From positions 1 to 15,757 of the forward strand of contig JAENXB010000043.1 in the NCBI GenBank assembly GCA_016649785.1: a stretch of DNA of 15,757 bases. The letters are read 5' to 3'. Every line of letters starts with the position of its first letter. Position 1 is the first letter of the stretch. The notes beneath the pieces are model-generated. The model was not told the origin of the DNA. It did not search any database and saw only the letters and a program-made list of their open reading frames with translations. This DNA comes from Flavobacteriaceae bacterium (GTDB lineage Bacteria > Bacteroidota > Bacteroidia > Flavobacteriales > Flavobacteriaceae). This document shows, in pieces, positions 6,720-14,517 of this stretch. The position numbers and the translations under genes are program-made.

Positions 6720-6856
6720 AATTGTAGAGTTTCTTAAATTTAATAAAATATTCGAACGATAATTTACCATTCATATTCAACTTTTAAACTAGTTATAAAC
6801 AAAATTTTCATCAGTTAAAATCCTCTTAATCGTTCCACACTTCGCGTGCTACTCTT

Positions 6857-6864
6857 TACCTTTA
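6857..6864 (+). promoter_or_regulatory. Possible -7 element (TACCTTTA) of the aldehyde dehydrogenase gene
   Basis: TACCTTTA matches TAnnTTT with A in place of the final G. It would start transcription near 6867, about 18 nt before the ATG at 6885, and after an in-frame GTG at 6846. It therefore favours the ATG as start. No -33 TTG is evident. Confidence 0.35.
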
Positions 6865-6884
6865 GAAAAACAATATTTAATTAT

Positions 6885-8243
6885 ATGATTATTTCAATAA
6901 ATCCATATACCGGAGAAGAAATTGCAAGTGTAAAAGAATTTACAAAAATAGAGATAGACAATGCTCTGGAGGCTGCCAATAACCGTTATGAAAGTTGGAA
7001 AAAAACCGATTTTAATTACCGGTCTGAACTGATGTTGCGTGCTGCTATTGAACTTAGAAACAATAAAATTGAATACGCCGAGACCATTACCAGGGAAATG
7101 GGAAAACCCATTTCACAATCTATTGCCGAAATTGAAAAATGTTCCTGGGTATGTGAATATTATGCTGAAAATGCCGAAAAACAATTGGCCCGGGAAATTA
7201 TTAAAACCAATGCTCACAAAAGTTATATTTCATACGAACCAATTGGTGTGGTCCTGGCAGTAATGCCCTGGAATTATCCGTTTTGGCAGGTTATAAGGTT
7301 TGCTGCACCGGCGTTAATGGCGGGAAATATATGTGTTTTAAAACACGCCAGCAACGTGATGCAATCTGCCAATAATATTCAGAAAGTTTTTGAAAGAGCA
7401 GGTTTCCCCGAAAGTTGTTTTCAAAATCTTCCAATTGGAAGCGATAAGGTGGAGGCTGTTATACGTGATAAACGCATTAAAGCGGTAACGCTTACGGGAA
7501 GTAAACCCGCAGGAAGTGCCGTGGCTTCTGTGGCCGGGGAAGAAATAAAAAAATCGGTCCTGGAATTGGGCGGCAGCAATGCTCTGGTTGTTTTTAAAGA
7601 TGCAAATATTGAGAAAACGGTTAAAACCTGCGTGCAGGCTAGATTTCAAAATACAGGGCAAAGTTGTATCGCTGGGAAAAGGCTGCTTTTACATGAAGCC
7701 ATTGCAAAAGAATTTTTAGAGTTATTCACTTTGCAGGTGAGAGAACTCAAAAGCGGGGATCCTATGAATGAAAATACTTATATTGGGGTTCTGGCACGGG
7801 AAGATTTAGCCAAAGATCTATCGGAACAAGTTGAAAGATCTGTTAAAGCCGGAGCCAAAATTTTATTGGGTGGAAAGCGAAACGGAACTTATTTTGAACC
7901 TACTATCATTGCCGATGTTTCCCCTGAAATGCCTGTTTTTAATGAAGAAACCTTTGGTCCTGTTATTTCTGTTACAATTTTTAAAACTGAAAAAGAAGCT
8001 TTGGAATTGGTGAATTCTTCCGCTTTTGGTCTGGGAGTTTCCATATTCACTGAAAATTTAAAATATGCGGAAGAGTTGGTGCCACAGTTTGAGGACGGGG
8101 CCGTATTTGTAAATGAATTGGTAAAGAGCGACCCAAGATTGCCTTTTGGCGGCACAAAAACCTCAGGTTACGGAAGGGAACTTTCTCTTCATGGGATCCG
8201 GGAATTTGTAAATAAGAAAACCGTGTATTTTAATAAATATTAA
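6885..8243 (+). CDS. NAD(P)-dependent aldehyde dehydrogenase, succinate-semialdehyde type (Sad/YneI-like)
   Basis: 452-aa soluble aldehyde dehydrogenase that oxidises an aldehyde, probably succinate semialdehyde, to the acid with NAD(P)+. Landmarks in order: PWNYP with Asn130, Lys153 in VLKHAS, TLTGSKPAG (202-210) of the Rossmann fold, the general base Glu227 in LELGG, the nucleophile Cys261 in NTGQSC, Glu355 in EETFGPV, and the end signature SDPRLPFGGTKTSGYGREL. That last signature and the short length match the Sad (YneI)/GabD1 branch, hence the proposed substrate. I start at the ATG at 6885 (MIISINPYTGEEI), which fits family N-termini; an in-frame GTG at 6846 would add 13 atypical residues. 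It appears monocistronic, with no GABA transaminase beside it, so the physiological aldehyde is uncertain. Confidence 0.9.
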   Translation: MIISINPYTGEEIASVKEFTKIEIDNALEAANNRYESWKKTDFNYRSELMLRAAIELRNNKIEYAETITREMGKPISQSIAEIEKCSWVCEYYAENAEKQLAREIIKTNAHKSYISYEPIGVVLAVMPWNYPFWQVIRFAAPALMAGNICVLKHASNVMQSANNIQKVFERAGFPESCFQNLPIGSDKVEAVIRDKRIKAVTLTGSKPAGSAVASVAGEEIKKSVLELGGSNALVVFKDANIEKTVKTCVQARFQNTGQSCIAGKRLLLHEAIAKEFLELFTLQVRELKSGDPMNENTYIGVLAREDLAKDLSEQVERSVKAGAKILLGGKRNGTYFEPTIIADVSPEMPVFNEETFGPVISVTIFKTEKEALELVNSSAFGLGVSIFTENLKYAEELVPQFEDGAVFVNELVKSDPRLPFGGTKTSGYGRELSLHGIREFVNKKTVYFNKY

Positions 8244-8404
8244 AATTTTAGATCGGGTTATTCTTCCGAAAAATAAAAAGGTCAAGGTTCATCTTCCGAA
8301 TTTATCTCGATCAGATTAATTAAAACAACCTGATTTTCTAAATAATAGGGTTATTTGAAAAACCAATTTTAAAAATAAAATCGGAATTTATAATACCGGA
8401 AACA

Positions 8405-8412
8405 TAGATTTG
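8405..8412 (+). promoter_or_regulatory. Candidate -7 element (TAGATTTG) abutting the NUDIX gene start
   Basis: An exact TAnnTTTG match ends 2 nt before the ATG at 8415, which would put the first transcribed base on or next to the A of ATG (leaderless). No clear -33 element is present. The rest of 8244-8414 holds only AT-rich sequence, and no terminator for the preceding gene was found. Confidence 0.4.
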
Positions 8413-8414
8413 AT

Positions 8415-8828
8415 ATGAGAAAACAAAATATAGCAGTTACAGTAGATGCGGTAATATTTTATAGAAAATCAGATATTCTAAATGTATTGCTCATCCGACG
8501 AAAAAATGATCCTTTCCGCGATCAATGGGCATTGCCCGGGGGATTTTTGGAAGAAAATGAAACCATGGAGGAGGGAGCGAAAAGGGAATTGGAGGAGGAA
8601 ACCGGACTTAAAATTGAAAAACTACAGCAAGTAAGCGCGTTTGGAACTCCCGGGAGAGATCCCCGGGGAAGAACGATCTCAATTGCATTTGTCGCGCTAA
8701 TTGATGCGGAGGTAAAGGTTAAAGCAAGTGATGATGCGGTGGATGCCAAGTGGTTTAGCCTGAATGATTTGCCGGATCTGGCTTTTGACCATCGTGAGAT
8801 AATTTCTGAGGCAAATTCATTGTTATAG
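8415..8828 (+). CDS. NUDIX hydrolase, ADP-ribose pyrophosphatase-like
   Basis: 137-aa single-domain NUDIX hydrolase that cleaves a nucleoside diphosphate linked to another moiety, using Mg2+. The full 23-residue Nudix box (G-x5-E-x7-REUxEExGU) runs from Gly43 to Leu65, with the metal-binding REL.EE core at Arg57-Glu62. Upstream are the usual opening strand AVTVDAVIF and the LIRRK strand. After the box, the loop GTPGRDPRGR (77-86) is typical of ADP-ribose pyrophosphatase and NrtR-like NUDIX domains. There is no fused helix-turn-helix, so it is a plain hydrolase and not an NrtR regulator. Substrate is likely ADP-ribose or a related NAD metabolite, but this is inference. It seems to be transcribed alone. 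Confidence 0.9.
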   Translation: MRKQNIAVTVDAVIFYRKSDILNVLLIRRKNDPFRDQWALPGGFLEENETMEEGAKRELEEETGLKIEKLQQVSAFGTPGRDPRGRTISIAFVALIDAEVKVKASDDAVDAKWFSLNDLPDLAFDHREIISEANSLL

Positions 8829-8916
8829 GTTAGTATAGTTTCAAATCGGTACTTTAAGAAGTCTGAAATACTTGGAGTTAAAAGAAAAAATAAACGGATT
8901 TTCACTATCCTAAATA

Positions 8917-8942
8917 ATTAGTTAATTTTAAAATTAACTAAT
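8917..8942. repeat. Perfect 26-bp AT-rich palindrome
   Basis: The sequence reads the same on both strands over 26 bp, with half-arm ATTAGTTAATTTT and no spacer. It sits 88 bp after the NUDIX stop and 106 bp before the thioesterase ATG. With no GC stem and no U-tract it is a poor intrinsic terminator, so it is more likely an operator for a dimeric regulator or a chance AT-rich dyad. The rest of the 220-bp gap (8829-9048) shows no gene or RNA. Confidence 0.6.
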
Positions 8943-9048
8943 ATAATTAAAAAGTTACATCTGGAATGGCTTTAGATTAGGCAATTTAGACACTCAAAAT
9001 TTTATGAACTGATTAGTTCTTCTTAAATTTAAAATTAAAACAAAAAAA

Positions 9049-9435
9049 ATGAGATTTCATACAAGAAAATGGGTAAAACCACAGGATTTAAACCCCAATG
9101 GCACTTTGTTTGGAGGGCGGCTTTTAGAGTGGATTGACGAGGAATGTGCTTTATATTCTATCATTCAATTGGAAAACCCAAAGGTGGTTACAAAATATAT
9201 GAGTGAGATAAATTTTGTAAGTTCAGCTTGCCAGGGCGATATTATTGAGATTGGGATTGATGTGGTCAAATTCGGGAATTCCTCAATCACTTTGCGATCT
9301 GAAGTCAGGAATAAAATGTCCAGGGAAACGATAATTAGTATAGAAAATATTGTAATGGTTGGCCTGGATGCTAATGGGAAACCCAAACCACATGGAAAAA
9401 TTCAAATTGAATTTGTAAAGGACAGGCTGCAGTAA
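9049..9435 (+). CDS. Acyl-CoA thioesterase, hot-dog fold (YciA-like)
   Basis: 128-aa hot-dog-fold protein that hydrolyses acyl-CoA to free acid and CoA. The central helix motif NPNGTLFGGRLLEWIDE (15-31) is the signature of the YciA/ACOT group, with Asp30 as the likely catalytic acid and Asn17 nearby. Strands carrying VTKYMSEINFVSSACQGD and the end motif G.PKPHGK complete the single domain. The length fits one hot-dog unit, which would act as a dimer of hot-dogs within a hexamer in known relatives. The ATG follows an A-rich stretch (AACAAAAAAA), the usual flavobacterial translation start context. It is followed by a strong bidirectional terminator. Substrate chain length cannot be read from the sequence. 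Confidence 0.9.
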   Translation: MRFHTRKWVKPQDLNPNGTLFGGRLLEWIDEECALYSIIQLENPKVVTKYMSEINFVSSACQGDIIEIGIDVVKFGNSSITLRSEVRNKMSRETIISIENIVMVGLDANGKPKPHGKIQIEFVKDRLQ

Positions 9436-9463
9436 TTTTATTAACGGAATTCCTTTCAGTTAC

Positions 9464-9509
9464 AAAAATAGAGCCCTGCTAAAATAAATTTTAGCAGGGC
9501 TCTATTTTT
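9464..9509. terminator. Strong bidirectional intrinsic terminator
   Basis: A perfect 21-bp inverted repeat with loop TAAA. The GC core is GAGCCCTGC, flanked by an A-run and a T-run. It lies between the convergent thioesterase and mechanosensitive-channel genes and should stop both transcripts. Confidence 0.95.
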
Positions 9510-9541
9510 GAATGTTAGGGTAACGCGATAAAAATCAGGAT

Positions 9542-10837
9542 TTATTCATTTTCCTTCGGATTAAATTTGGCAGAAAACTTTTGAATATCGTCTCCTGAAG
9601 GAGATTCGAAAAGCTGCAGATCAAAATATGGCACAGCAGCAATTAAATGATCAAATATATCGGCTGCAATATATTCAAAATTTTCCCAGCGTTTATCTCT
9701 GCTAAAACACAAAACTTCAACCGGAATTCCCTGTGGGGTAGGAGCAAGATGGCGCACCATCATATACAATTCCTTATTTATGGCTGAGTGATCGTGTAAG
9801 TAGGAATCGGCATACTTTCTGAAGATCCCTAAATTGGTTTGATTCCTTCCATTAATTGGCAACTCCTTATTGATATTATTGCTGGTGTTAAACTTGTCGA
9901 TTTCCTTTTGCCTGTGATCCAGATAAGGAGCGATCAGGGAGATTTTTTTCAGTTTTTCCAGGTCTTCAGGTGTGACAAACTTTACGGAATTCTGCTTGAT
10001 GAAAATAGCCCTTTTGATTCGTCTTCCCGGGGATTCCTGCATCCCGCGCCAGTTTTGAAAGGAATCTGAGATTAAACTATAAGTGGGAATTGTTGTAAAG
10101 GTATTATCAAAATTCTGAACGCGAACCGTGGCCAGGTTTATTTCAGTCACATTTCCATCGGCCCCGTATTTACTGAAGGTGATCCAGTCTCCAATTCGCA
10201 CGATATCATTTACTGAAACCTGGATGGAGGCCACAAAGCCCATGATGGTATCTTTAAAAACAAGGAGTAAAATAGCTGATGCGGCTCCCAGTGAAATGGC
10301 AAAATTGATCACCGATTTCCCTGTTATTTCAGAAAAGATGAACATAATGCCTACAACCCAAACAAAGATCATCAGGACTTGTATATAACTGTCTATTGGT
10401 TTATCCCTGAATTCATCTTTGGTTCTCAGGTAATTTTTTGAGGTACGCAACAAACTTCGGAAAATCCATACAATAAGAATAATAACATAAATATTCAGGA
10501 CAAAAAGAACAACTTTAAGGCTGTATTCATGGTCTACCAAAATATATGGAATGGTATAATAAATCAATGCAATAGGGACGATTTGCCCTATATATCTGGG
10601 AAATTTACTTTTGACCAAAAAATCGTCGAAAGTAGTTTGTGTTTTTGTGGTGAAGGCTTTAAAAGTTTCAACTACAAATCTTTTTACGAGGTAATGGATC
10701 AGTAAAACCAGAAGTACCAATATACTTAAATTGATCGCTAAATTGAGATAGCTGGCCACAACCACATTCATTCCCTGGCTGATAAAATAATCTTCAAGAA
10801 TACAGGTGATATCTTTTATATCCATAAACTCTTTCAT
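9542..10837 (-). CDS. MscS-family mechanosensitive ion channel (YbdG-like)
   Basis: 431-aa inner-membrane channel of the MscS superfamily that opens under membrane tension to release solutes during hypo-osmotic shock. Hydrophobic segments lie at about 24-50, 83-101, 107-129 and 150-170. The pore-lining helix is 182-207 (GAASAILLLVFKDTIMGF), then the MscS beta domain (about 208-265; DIVRIGDWI, NVTEINLATVRVQNFDN, IPTYSL). A long C-terminal cytoplasmic part follows (270-431). The number of helices before the pore and the extended tail resemble E. coli YbdG (MscM) more than the three-helix MscS. Its ATG overlaps the DUF3817 stop as ATGA, so the two are translationally coupled. Met5 is a possible alternative start. 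Confidence 0.9.
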   Translation of the reverse strand: MKEFMDIKDITCILEDYFISQGMNVVVASYLNLAINLSILVLLVLLIHYLVKRFVVETFKAFTTKTQTTFDDFLVKSKFPRYIGQIVPIALIYYTIPYILVDHEYSLKVVLFVLNIYVIILIVWIFRSLLRTSKNYLRTKDEFRDKPIDSYIQVLMIFVWVVGIMFIFSEITGKSVINFAISLGAASAILLLVFKDTIMGFVASIQVSVNDIVRIGDWITFSKYGADGNVTEINLATVRVQNFDNTFTTIPTYSLISDSFQNWRGMQESPGRRIKRAIFIKQNSVKFVTPEDLEKLKKISLIAPYLDHRQKEIDKFNTSNNINKELPINGRNQTNLGIFRKYADSYLHDHSAINKELYMMVRHLAPTPQGIPVEVLCFSRDKRWENFEYIAADIFDHLIAAVPYFDLQLFESPSGDDIQKFSAKFNPKENE

Positions 10838-11124
10838 GCTTTCAGGTATTTATTTTCGACATAAAAAGGACCGAAGGGCAGGATCGAGCATGCAATAACA
10901 GTAATTAAGGTTTTATTGGTCCAGTTCATGGGTCTAAACATTATGACGGCTCCAATGAGATAGGCTATAAAAAGTACTCCATGGGCCATTCCAACAATTT
11001 GGACCATTTGAGGCAAGCCAAAAACATACTTTAAAGGCATGGCCAAAAATAACAAGGTTAAGAATGATATTCCTTCTAAAATACTTGTCCATCTAAAAAT
11101 TTTGATTTGATTATCAAAGTCCAT
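10834..11124 (-). CDS. DUF3817 small integral membrane protein
   Basis: 96-aa membrane protein with three or four hydrophobic segments (about 12-35, 42-64 and 70-90). The DUF3817 hallmarks are visible: WTSILEGISFLTLLF, AMPLKY, and a central V..VGMAHG.LFIAY. The function of this family is not known. It is the first gene of a coupled pair with the mechanosensitive channel (4-bp ATGA overlap), which suggests a role tied to the channel or to membrane or osmotic stress; this is inferred from context only. Confidence 0.85.
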   Translation of the reverse strand: MDFDNQIKIFRWTSILEGISFLTLLFLAMPLKYVFGLPQMVQIVGMAHGVLFIAYLIGAVIMFRPMNWTNKTLITVIACSILPFGPFYVENKYLKA

Positions 11125-11141
11125 AAAAATTTTATTTTGTG

Positions 11142-11149
11142 CAAATATA
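11142..11149 (-). promoter_or_regulatory. Candidate -7 element (TATATTTG) of the DUF3817-MscS operon
   Basis: On the minus strand, TATATTTG matches TAnnTTTG exactly and ends 17 nt before the DUF3817 ATG, giving a leader of about 15 nt. No convincing -33 TTG is seen. The rest of the 186-bp divergent gap toward galE holds no other feature I can support. Confidence 0.5.
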
Positions 11150-11310
11150 AATGTTATATGGGGAGTTTTTGCAGGAAAACGAGATTTAAAAGGAAAAACA
11201 GGTTTATATAGGAATGTTAAAATTTACCTATAAATAACCCAAACTTATTTATATTTATGGAGCCAGTTTTGGCATTTTCCCTAATTTGCAGCAAATAAGA
11301 AAAATCATTC

Positions 11311-12348
11311 ATGAAATCTAAAATATTAGTTACCGGAGGTCTTGGTTTTATTGGCTCACATACAGTTGTTGCTTTACAGGAACAAGGCTTTGATGTGGTG
11401 ATAATAGATAATTTATCGAATTCATCCCTGGATGTATTGGCAGGGATCATGAAAATAACACAAATCTCTCCTGAATTTGAAAATATTGATTTGCGGGATA
11501 AGGAAGCAGTTGTGAACTTTTTTGAAAAATATCCAAAAATAATCGGGGTCATTCATTTTGCGGCGTCCAAAGCAGTGGGAGAAAGTGTTGAAAATCCGTT
11601 GTTGTATTACGAAAACAACCTGACAAGTTTAATTTATCTTTTAAAGGAACTCAGTCAGAAAGATGAAGCTAATTTTATTTTCAGTTCTTCCTGTACGGTT
11701 TACGGACAGGCTGATACCTTGCCAATAAGTGAAAATGCACCTGTTAAAAAAGCGGAATCCCCATACGGAAATACCAAACAAATAGGAGAGGAGATTATCC
11801 AGGACAGCTGTAAAGTTTATCCTCAAATAAGTGCTATTTCCCTTCGTTACTTTAATCCTATTGGTGCGCATCCAAGCGGTGAAATTGGTGAATTACCAAT
11901 TGGGACCCCACAAAATTTAGTACCTTTTATTACACAAACTGCTATAGGAAAAAGAGAACAACTTTCTGTTTTTGGCAATGATTATCCAACAATTGATGGC
12001 ACTTGCGTTCGTGACTATATTCATGTTATGGATCTCGCCAGGGCACATGTTATTGCTCTAAAAAGCCTTTTGGAAGATAAGTTGGAGAAAAATTACGATG
12101 TTTTTAATTTAGGAACGGGAAAAGGAAATTCTGTATTGGAAGTGATTGAATCATTTGAACGGGTTTCCGGAAAAAAACTTTCCTATAAAATAGTGGATAG
12201 GCGTGAAGGCGATATTACAGCGGCTTATGCCGATACTCATAAAGCGAATTCAGAACTAAACTGGAAAGCAGAACACAGTCTTGATGAAGCTCTAAAGAGC
12301 GCATGGGAATGGGAAAAAAGAGTAGCACAAATTGAAAAAGAAGAGTAG
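11311..12348 (+). CDS. galE: UDP-glucose 4-epimerase
   Basis: 345-aa extended short-chain dehydrogenase that interconverts UDP-glucose and UDP-galactose with tightly bound NAD+, supplying galactose units for surface polysaccharides and glycolipids or for galactose use. The NAD-binding motif is TGGLGFIGSH (8-17). The catalytic set is Ser127 in FSSSCTVYG, Tyr152 and Lys156 in SPYGNTKQIGE. Substrate-binding blocks RYFNPIGAHPSGEIGE and DGTCVRDYIHV match GalE closely, as does the length (E. coli GalE is 338 aa). UDP-GlcNAc activity cannot be excluded. No other gal or polysaccharide genes are adjacent; it is a single-gene unit closed by a strong terminator. Confidence 0.95.
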   Translation: MKSKILVTGGLGFIGSHTVVALQEQGFDVVIIDNLSNSSLDVLAGIMKITQISPEFENIDLRDKEAVVNFFEKYPKIIGVIHFAASKAVGESVENPLLYYENNLTSLIYLLKELSQKDEANFIFSSSCTVYGQADTLPISENAPVKKAESPYGNTKQIGEEIIQDSCKVYPQISAISLRYFNPIGAHPSGEIGELPIGTPQNLVPFITQTAIGKREQLSVFGNDYPTIDGTCVRDYIHVMDLARAHVIALKSLLEDKLEKNYDVFNLGTGKGNSVLEVIESFERVSGKKLSYKIVDRREGDITAAYADTHKANSELNWKAEHSLDEALKSAWEWEKRVAQIEKEE

Positions 12349-12367
12349 AGAATTCTAATTTCTAAGA

Positions 12368-12409
12368 AAAAAAAGCGGTCTGAAAAATAATTTTCAGACC
12401 GCTTTTTTT
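12368..12409. terminator. Intrinsic terminator of galE
   Basis: A perfect 19-bp inverted repeat with loop ATAA, GC core GCGGTCTG, flanked by an A-run and seven T's. It starts 20 bp after the galE stop. The following 12410-12559 holds no recognisable gene. Confidence 0.95.
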
Positions 12410-12559
12410 GTTTTCTAACTTTAAAGGTGAGATCTTAATTATAAGGATCTTTAATTCAGCAAATATTTTAGGCTTACATAGATTGACTGCCCGGATAATT
12501 ATTTTTATCAGAATTGGATTTCCAAATTATAAACAGGCAAATGCTTGTTACAAAAAAAG

Positions 12560-12567
12560 TATCTTTG
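12560..12567 (+). promoter_or_regulatory. Candidate -7 element (TATCTTTG) of the helicase gene
   Basis: TATCTTTG matches TAnnTTTG exactly and ends 21 nt before the ATG at 12589. It lies downstream of the in-frame TTG at 12514 and so argues against that longer start. No -33 TTG at the usual spacing. Confidence 0.5.
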
Positions 12568-12588
12568 CCTTTTAAAATAATAAAGGCA

Positions 12589-13698
12589 ATGAGTTTTACT
12601 GAATTAGGTGTTTCCAAAGAGATCACCAAAGGATTAAAGGAATTGGGAATTTTCACCCCTACTAAAATCCAGACGGCGGCCATTCCGGTTTTGTCCCGGG
12701 AAAATATCGACTTTATAGGACAGGCTCAAACCGGAACCGGAAAAACTGCGGCCTTTGGATTGCCTATTTTGTCTAAAATAGATCCCAAAAAAGAGTATAT
12801 CCAGGCATTGATATTGGCTCCAACCCGTGAACTGGGACAGCAAATCGCCAAACAACTATTCAAATTCACAAAATATACCGAACCGGTTTATACCGAGGCA
12901 GTATATGGCGGGGAAAAAATTGATATTCAAATGACCCGTTTAAAAAGGCCTACGCATATTGTTGTGGCAACTCCGGGAAGACTCATTGATTTGCTGAACA
13001 AAAAGGCGTTGGATATTTCAAAAATAACTACCCTGGTGCTAGATGAGGCCGATGAAATGCTGAGTATGGGCTTTAAGGACGAATTAAACATAATTTTAAA
13101 AAACACCGAAGGCAACAGGAATATCTGGCTGTTTTCTGCCACGATGCCTTCAGAATTAAATGAGATCATCACCAATTTTGTCTCCAAGGATGCACTTCGC
13201 ATTAATATAGATAAAACGGAAGCGGTAAATGCAGGGATCGAACATCAATTTGTCACCGGGGACGATAACAACAAACTGGACACTTTAGCCCTTTTTCTGA
13301 AATCCCAGGGAAAAAACAGGGGGATTATTTTTACAAGGACAAAATCTGCTGCTAAACTTTTGGTAAAACAATTGGCGGCAAAAAATTACGAAGTCGGTCT
13401 TTTGGAAGGCGATATGCTTCAAAAAGACCGGGACAAGGTCATGCGTGCCTTCAAAAACAAAACCTTACGCCTTTTGGTCGCCACAGATGTTGCTGCCAGG
13501 GGAATAGATGTAGACAATCTTGCCTTTGTGGTGCATTACCAGCTACCCGATCAGATAGAGTATTATACCCACCGGAGCGGTCGTACGGCTCGTGCTGGAA
13601 AAACCGGAATTTCATTGGTTTTGGTGAATCAAAAGGAACTCAAACGAATTTGGGAACTAGAAAAGGAGCTTAAAATAAAATTTCTAAAGATCAAATAA
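12589..13698 (+). CDS. DEAD-box ATP-dependent RNA helicase, core only
   Basis: 369-aa RNA helicase that remodels RNA or RNA-protein complexes in ribosome assembly, decay or cold adaptation. All motifs are present: Q motif (Phe3, Gln28), motif I AQTGTGKT (46-53), Ia PTREL (79-82), Ib TPGR, II DEAD (152-155), III SAT (183-185), IV IFTR (247-250), V ATDVAARGID (298-307), and VI HRSGRTARAG (328-337). I start at the ATG at 12589 because MSFTELGVSKEI fits the family and a -7 element lies just upstream; an upstream in-frame TTG would add 25 residues. The protein ends right after the second RecA domain (ELKIKFLKIK), without the RNA-binding or basic tail that many flavobacterial relatives have beyond this point. 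Which helicase paralogue it is cannot be settled. Confidence 0.93.
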   Translation: MSFTELGVSKEITKGLKELGIFTPTKIQTAAIPVLSRENIDFIGQAQTGTGKTAAFGLPILSKIDPKKEYIQALILAPTRELGQQIAKQLFKFTKYTEPVYTEAVYGGEKIDIQMTRLKRPTHIVVATPGRLIDLLNKKALDISKITTLVLDEADEMLSMGFKDELNIILKNTEGNRNIWLFSATMPSELNEIITNFVSKDALRINIDKTEAVNAGIEHQFVTGDDNNKLDTLALFLKSQGKNRGIIFTRTKSAAKLLVKQLAAKNYEVGLLEGDMLQKDRDKVMRAFKNKTLRLLVATDVAARGIDVDNLAFVVHYQLPDQIEYYTHRSGRTARAGKTGISLVLVNQKELKRIWELEKELKIKFLKIK

Positions 13699-13719
13699 TT
13701 TCCGGAAACCCATATTGGA

Positions 13720-13764
13720 AAAAGGGCTTTATAATTTCAAAATCAGAAATTATAAAGCCCTTTT
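13720..13764. terminator. Bidirectional intrinsic terminator
   Basis: A perfect 19-bp inverted repeat (core AGGGCTTTATAATTTC) around a 7-nt loop, ending in TTTT. It starts 21 bp after the helicase stop and lies between it and the convergent VTT-domain gene. Confidence 0.9.
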
Positions 13765-13818
13765 CTATTTTACTCCTTTAAATTTTTCAGAATACTAATA
13801 AATGAAGATTTAGTGCAA

Positions 13819-14436
13819 TTAAACCATCTCAAAGATTACCAGCGCATAAAGATAAAACCGGACAAATCTTAACAATCCAAACATTAAATAACTCATAAAC
13901 GGAAACCGGATTACCCCGGCCGCAATGCTGGTTAAAGAATAAGGAATGGGGAGCAGTGCTCCTACAATAATTAGAAAACCACCCCATTTTCGGGTGTTTT
14001 TAATATATTTCCCCAGGTTCACTTCAATTTGTTTTTGAACGGCAGGGATTTTGGTGATGCCAACCCCAATAAAATATGAAACGATCCCGCCTAAGTAAGA
14101 GGCTAAAGCCAAAAGGGATAAGTAAAAAATAGGAAGGGCCGATTTTCCTGCCCAGGCGATAAAAATCTCCGGAGGAACCAGGCCTAAAAGTGATTCTGAA
14201 ACAAAAAATACAGACAGAATTCCGGTGGGGGAATAGGTTTCAGTAAAGGTGACCAATGCCTGGTTTAGATCTAATACGTAAAAATCTATGGCGAAAATTG
14301 CACCTACAATAATTAGGATGGGAATTATAGCTTTTCTTACACTTCTGCCCACAAATTTGTAGAACCCCGTATAACCATAATACTGGTGCAGCAAACGCAA
14401 TCGCGACTTCTTTTTAGATTTCGCATCCCTTTTCAT
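13819..14436 (-). CDS. VTT-domain (DedA-like) membrane protein
   Basis: 205-aa multi-pass membrane protein of the VTT/DedA type, which in characterised members moves or flips lipids such as the polyprenyl carrier or phospholipids. The first 20 residues are strongly basic and cytoplasmic. Helix 1 spans about 35-55. The VTT core runs from about 72 to 200: ESLLGLVPPEIFIAW (81-95) with its acidic and proline residues, the glycine-rich ASYLGGIVSYFIG (112-124), and KWGGFLIIVGALLPIPYSLTSIAAG (150-174). In many DedA proteins the last block carries an Arg (GR..P); here the position reads GALLPIP, so the protein belongs to a divergent YqaA-like branch. The sequence before the ATG, AAAGGTGA, resembles a Shine-Dalgarno, which is uncommon here. 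It follows the 124-aa gene by 81 bp and may share its transcript. The specific function is unknown. Confidence 0.78.
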   Translation of the reverse strand: MKRDAKSKKKSRLRLLHQYYGYTGFYKFVGRSVRKAIIPILIIVGAIFAIDFYVLDLNQALVTFTETYSPTGILSVFFVSESLLGLVPPEIFIAWAGKSALPIFYLSLLALASYLGGIVSYFIGVGITKIPAVQKQIEVNLGKYIKNTRKWGGFLIIVGALLPIPYSLTSIAAGVIRFPFMSYLMFGLLRFVRFYLYALVIFEMV

Positions 14437-14517
14437 TCACCTTTATTTAAAATAGATCCCCGATTTACTGAGTTAAAATAAGAGGTCCTATTGCATAAAC
14501 AGGACCCAAAAATTCAA

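Noticed and set aside
6846..6884. GTG start adding 13 residues to the aldehyde dehydrogenase
   Set aside because: The added residues do not fit family N-termini and a -7-like element at 6857-6864 lies inside that stretch; the ATG at 6885 is better.
8522..8905. 127-aa open frame antisense to the NUDIX gene
   Set aside because: It mirrors the strongly motif-supported NUDIX frame, with Ser/Pro-rich composition typical of a shadow frame.
12514..12588. TTG start adding 25 residues to the helicase
   Set aside because: A TAnnTTTG element at 12560-12567 lies within it and the Q-motif region begins normally from the ATG at 12589.
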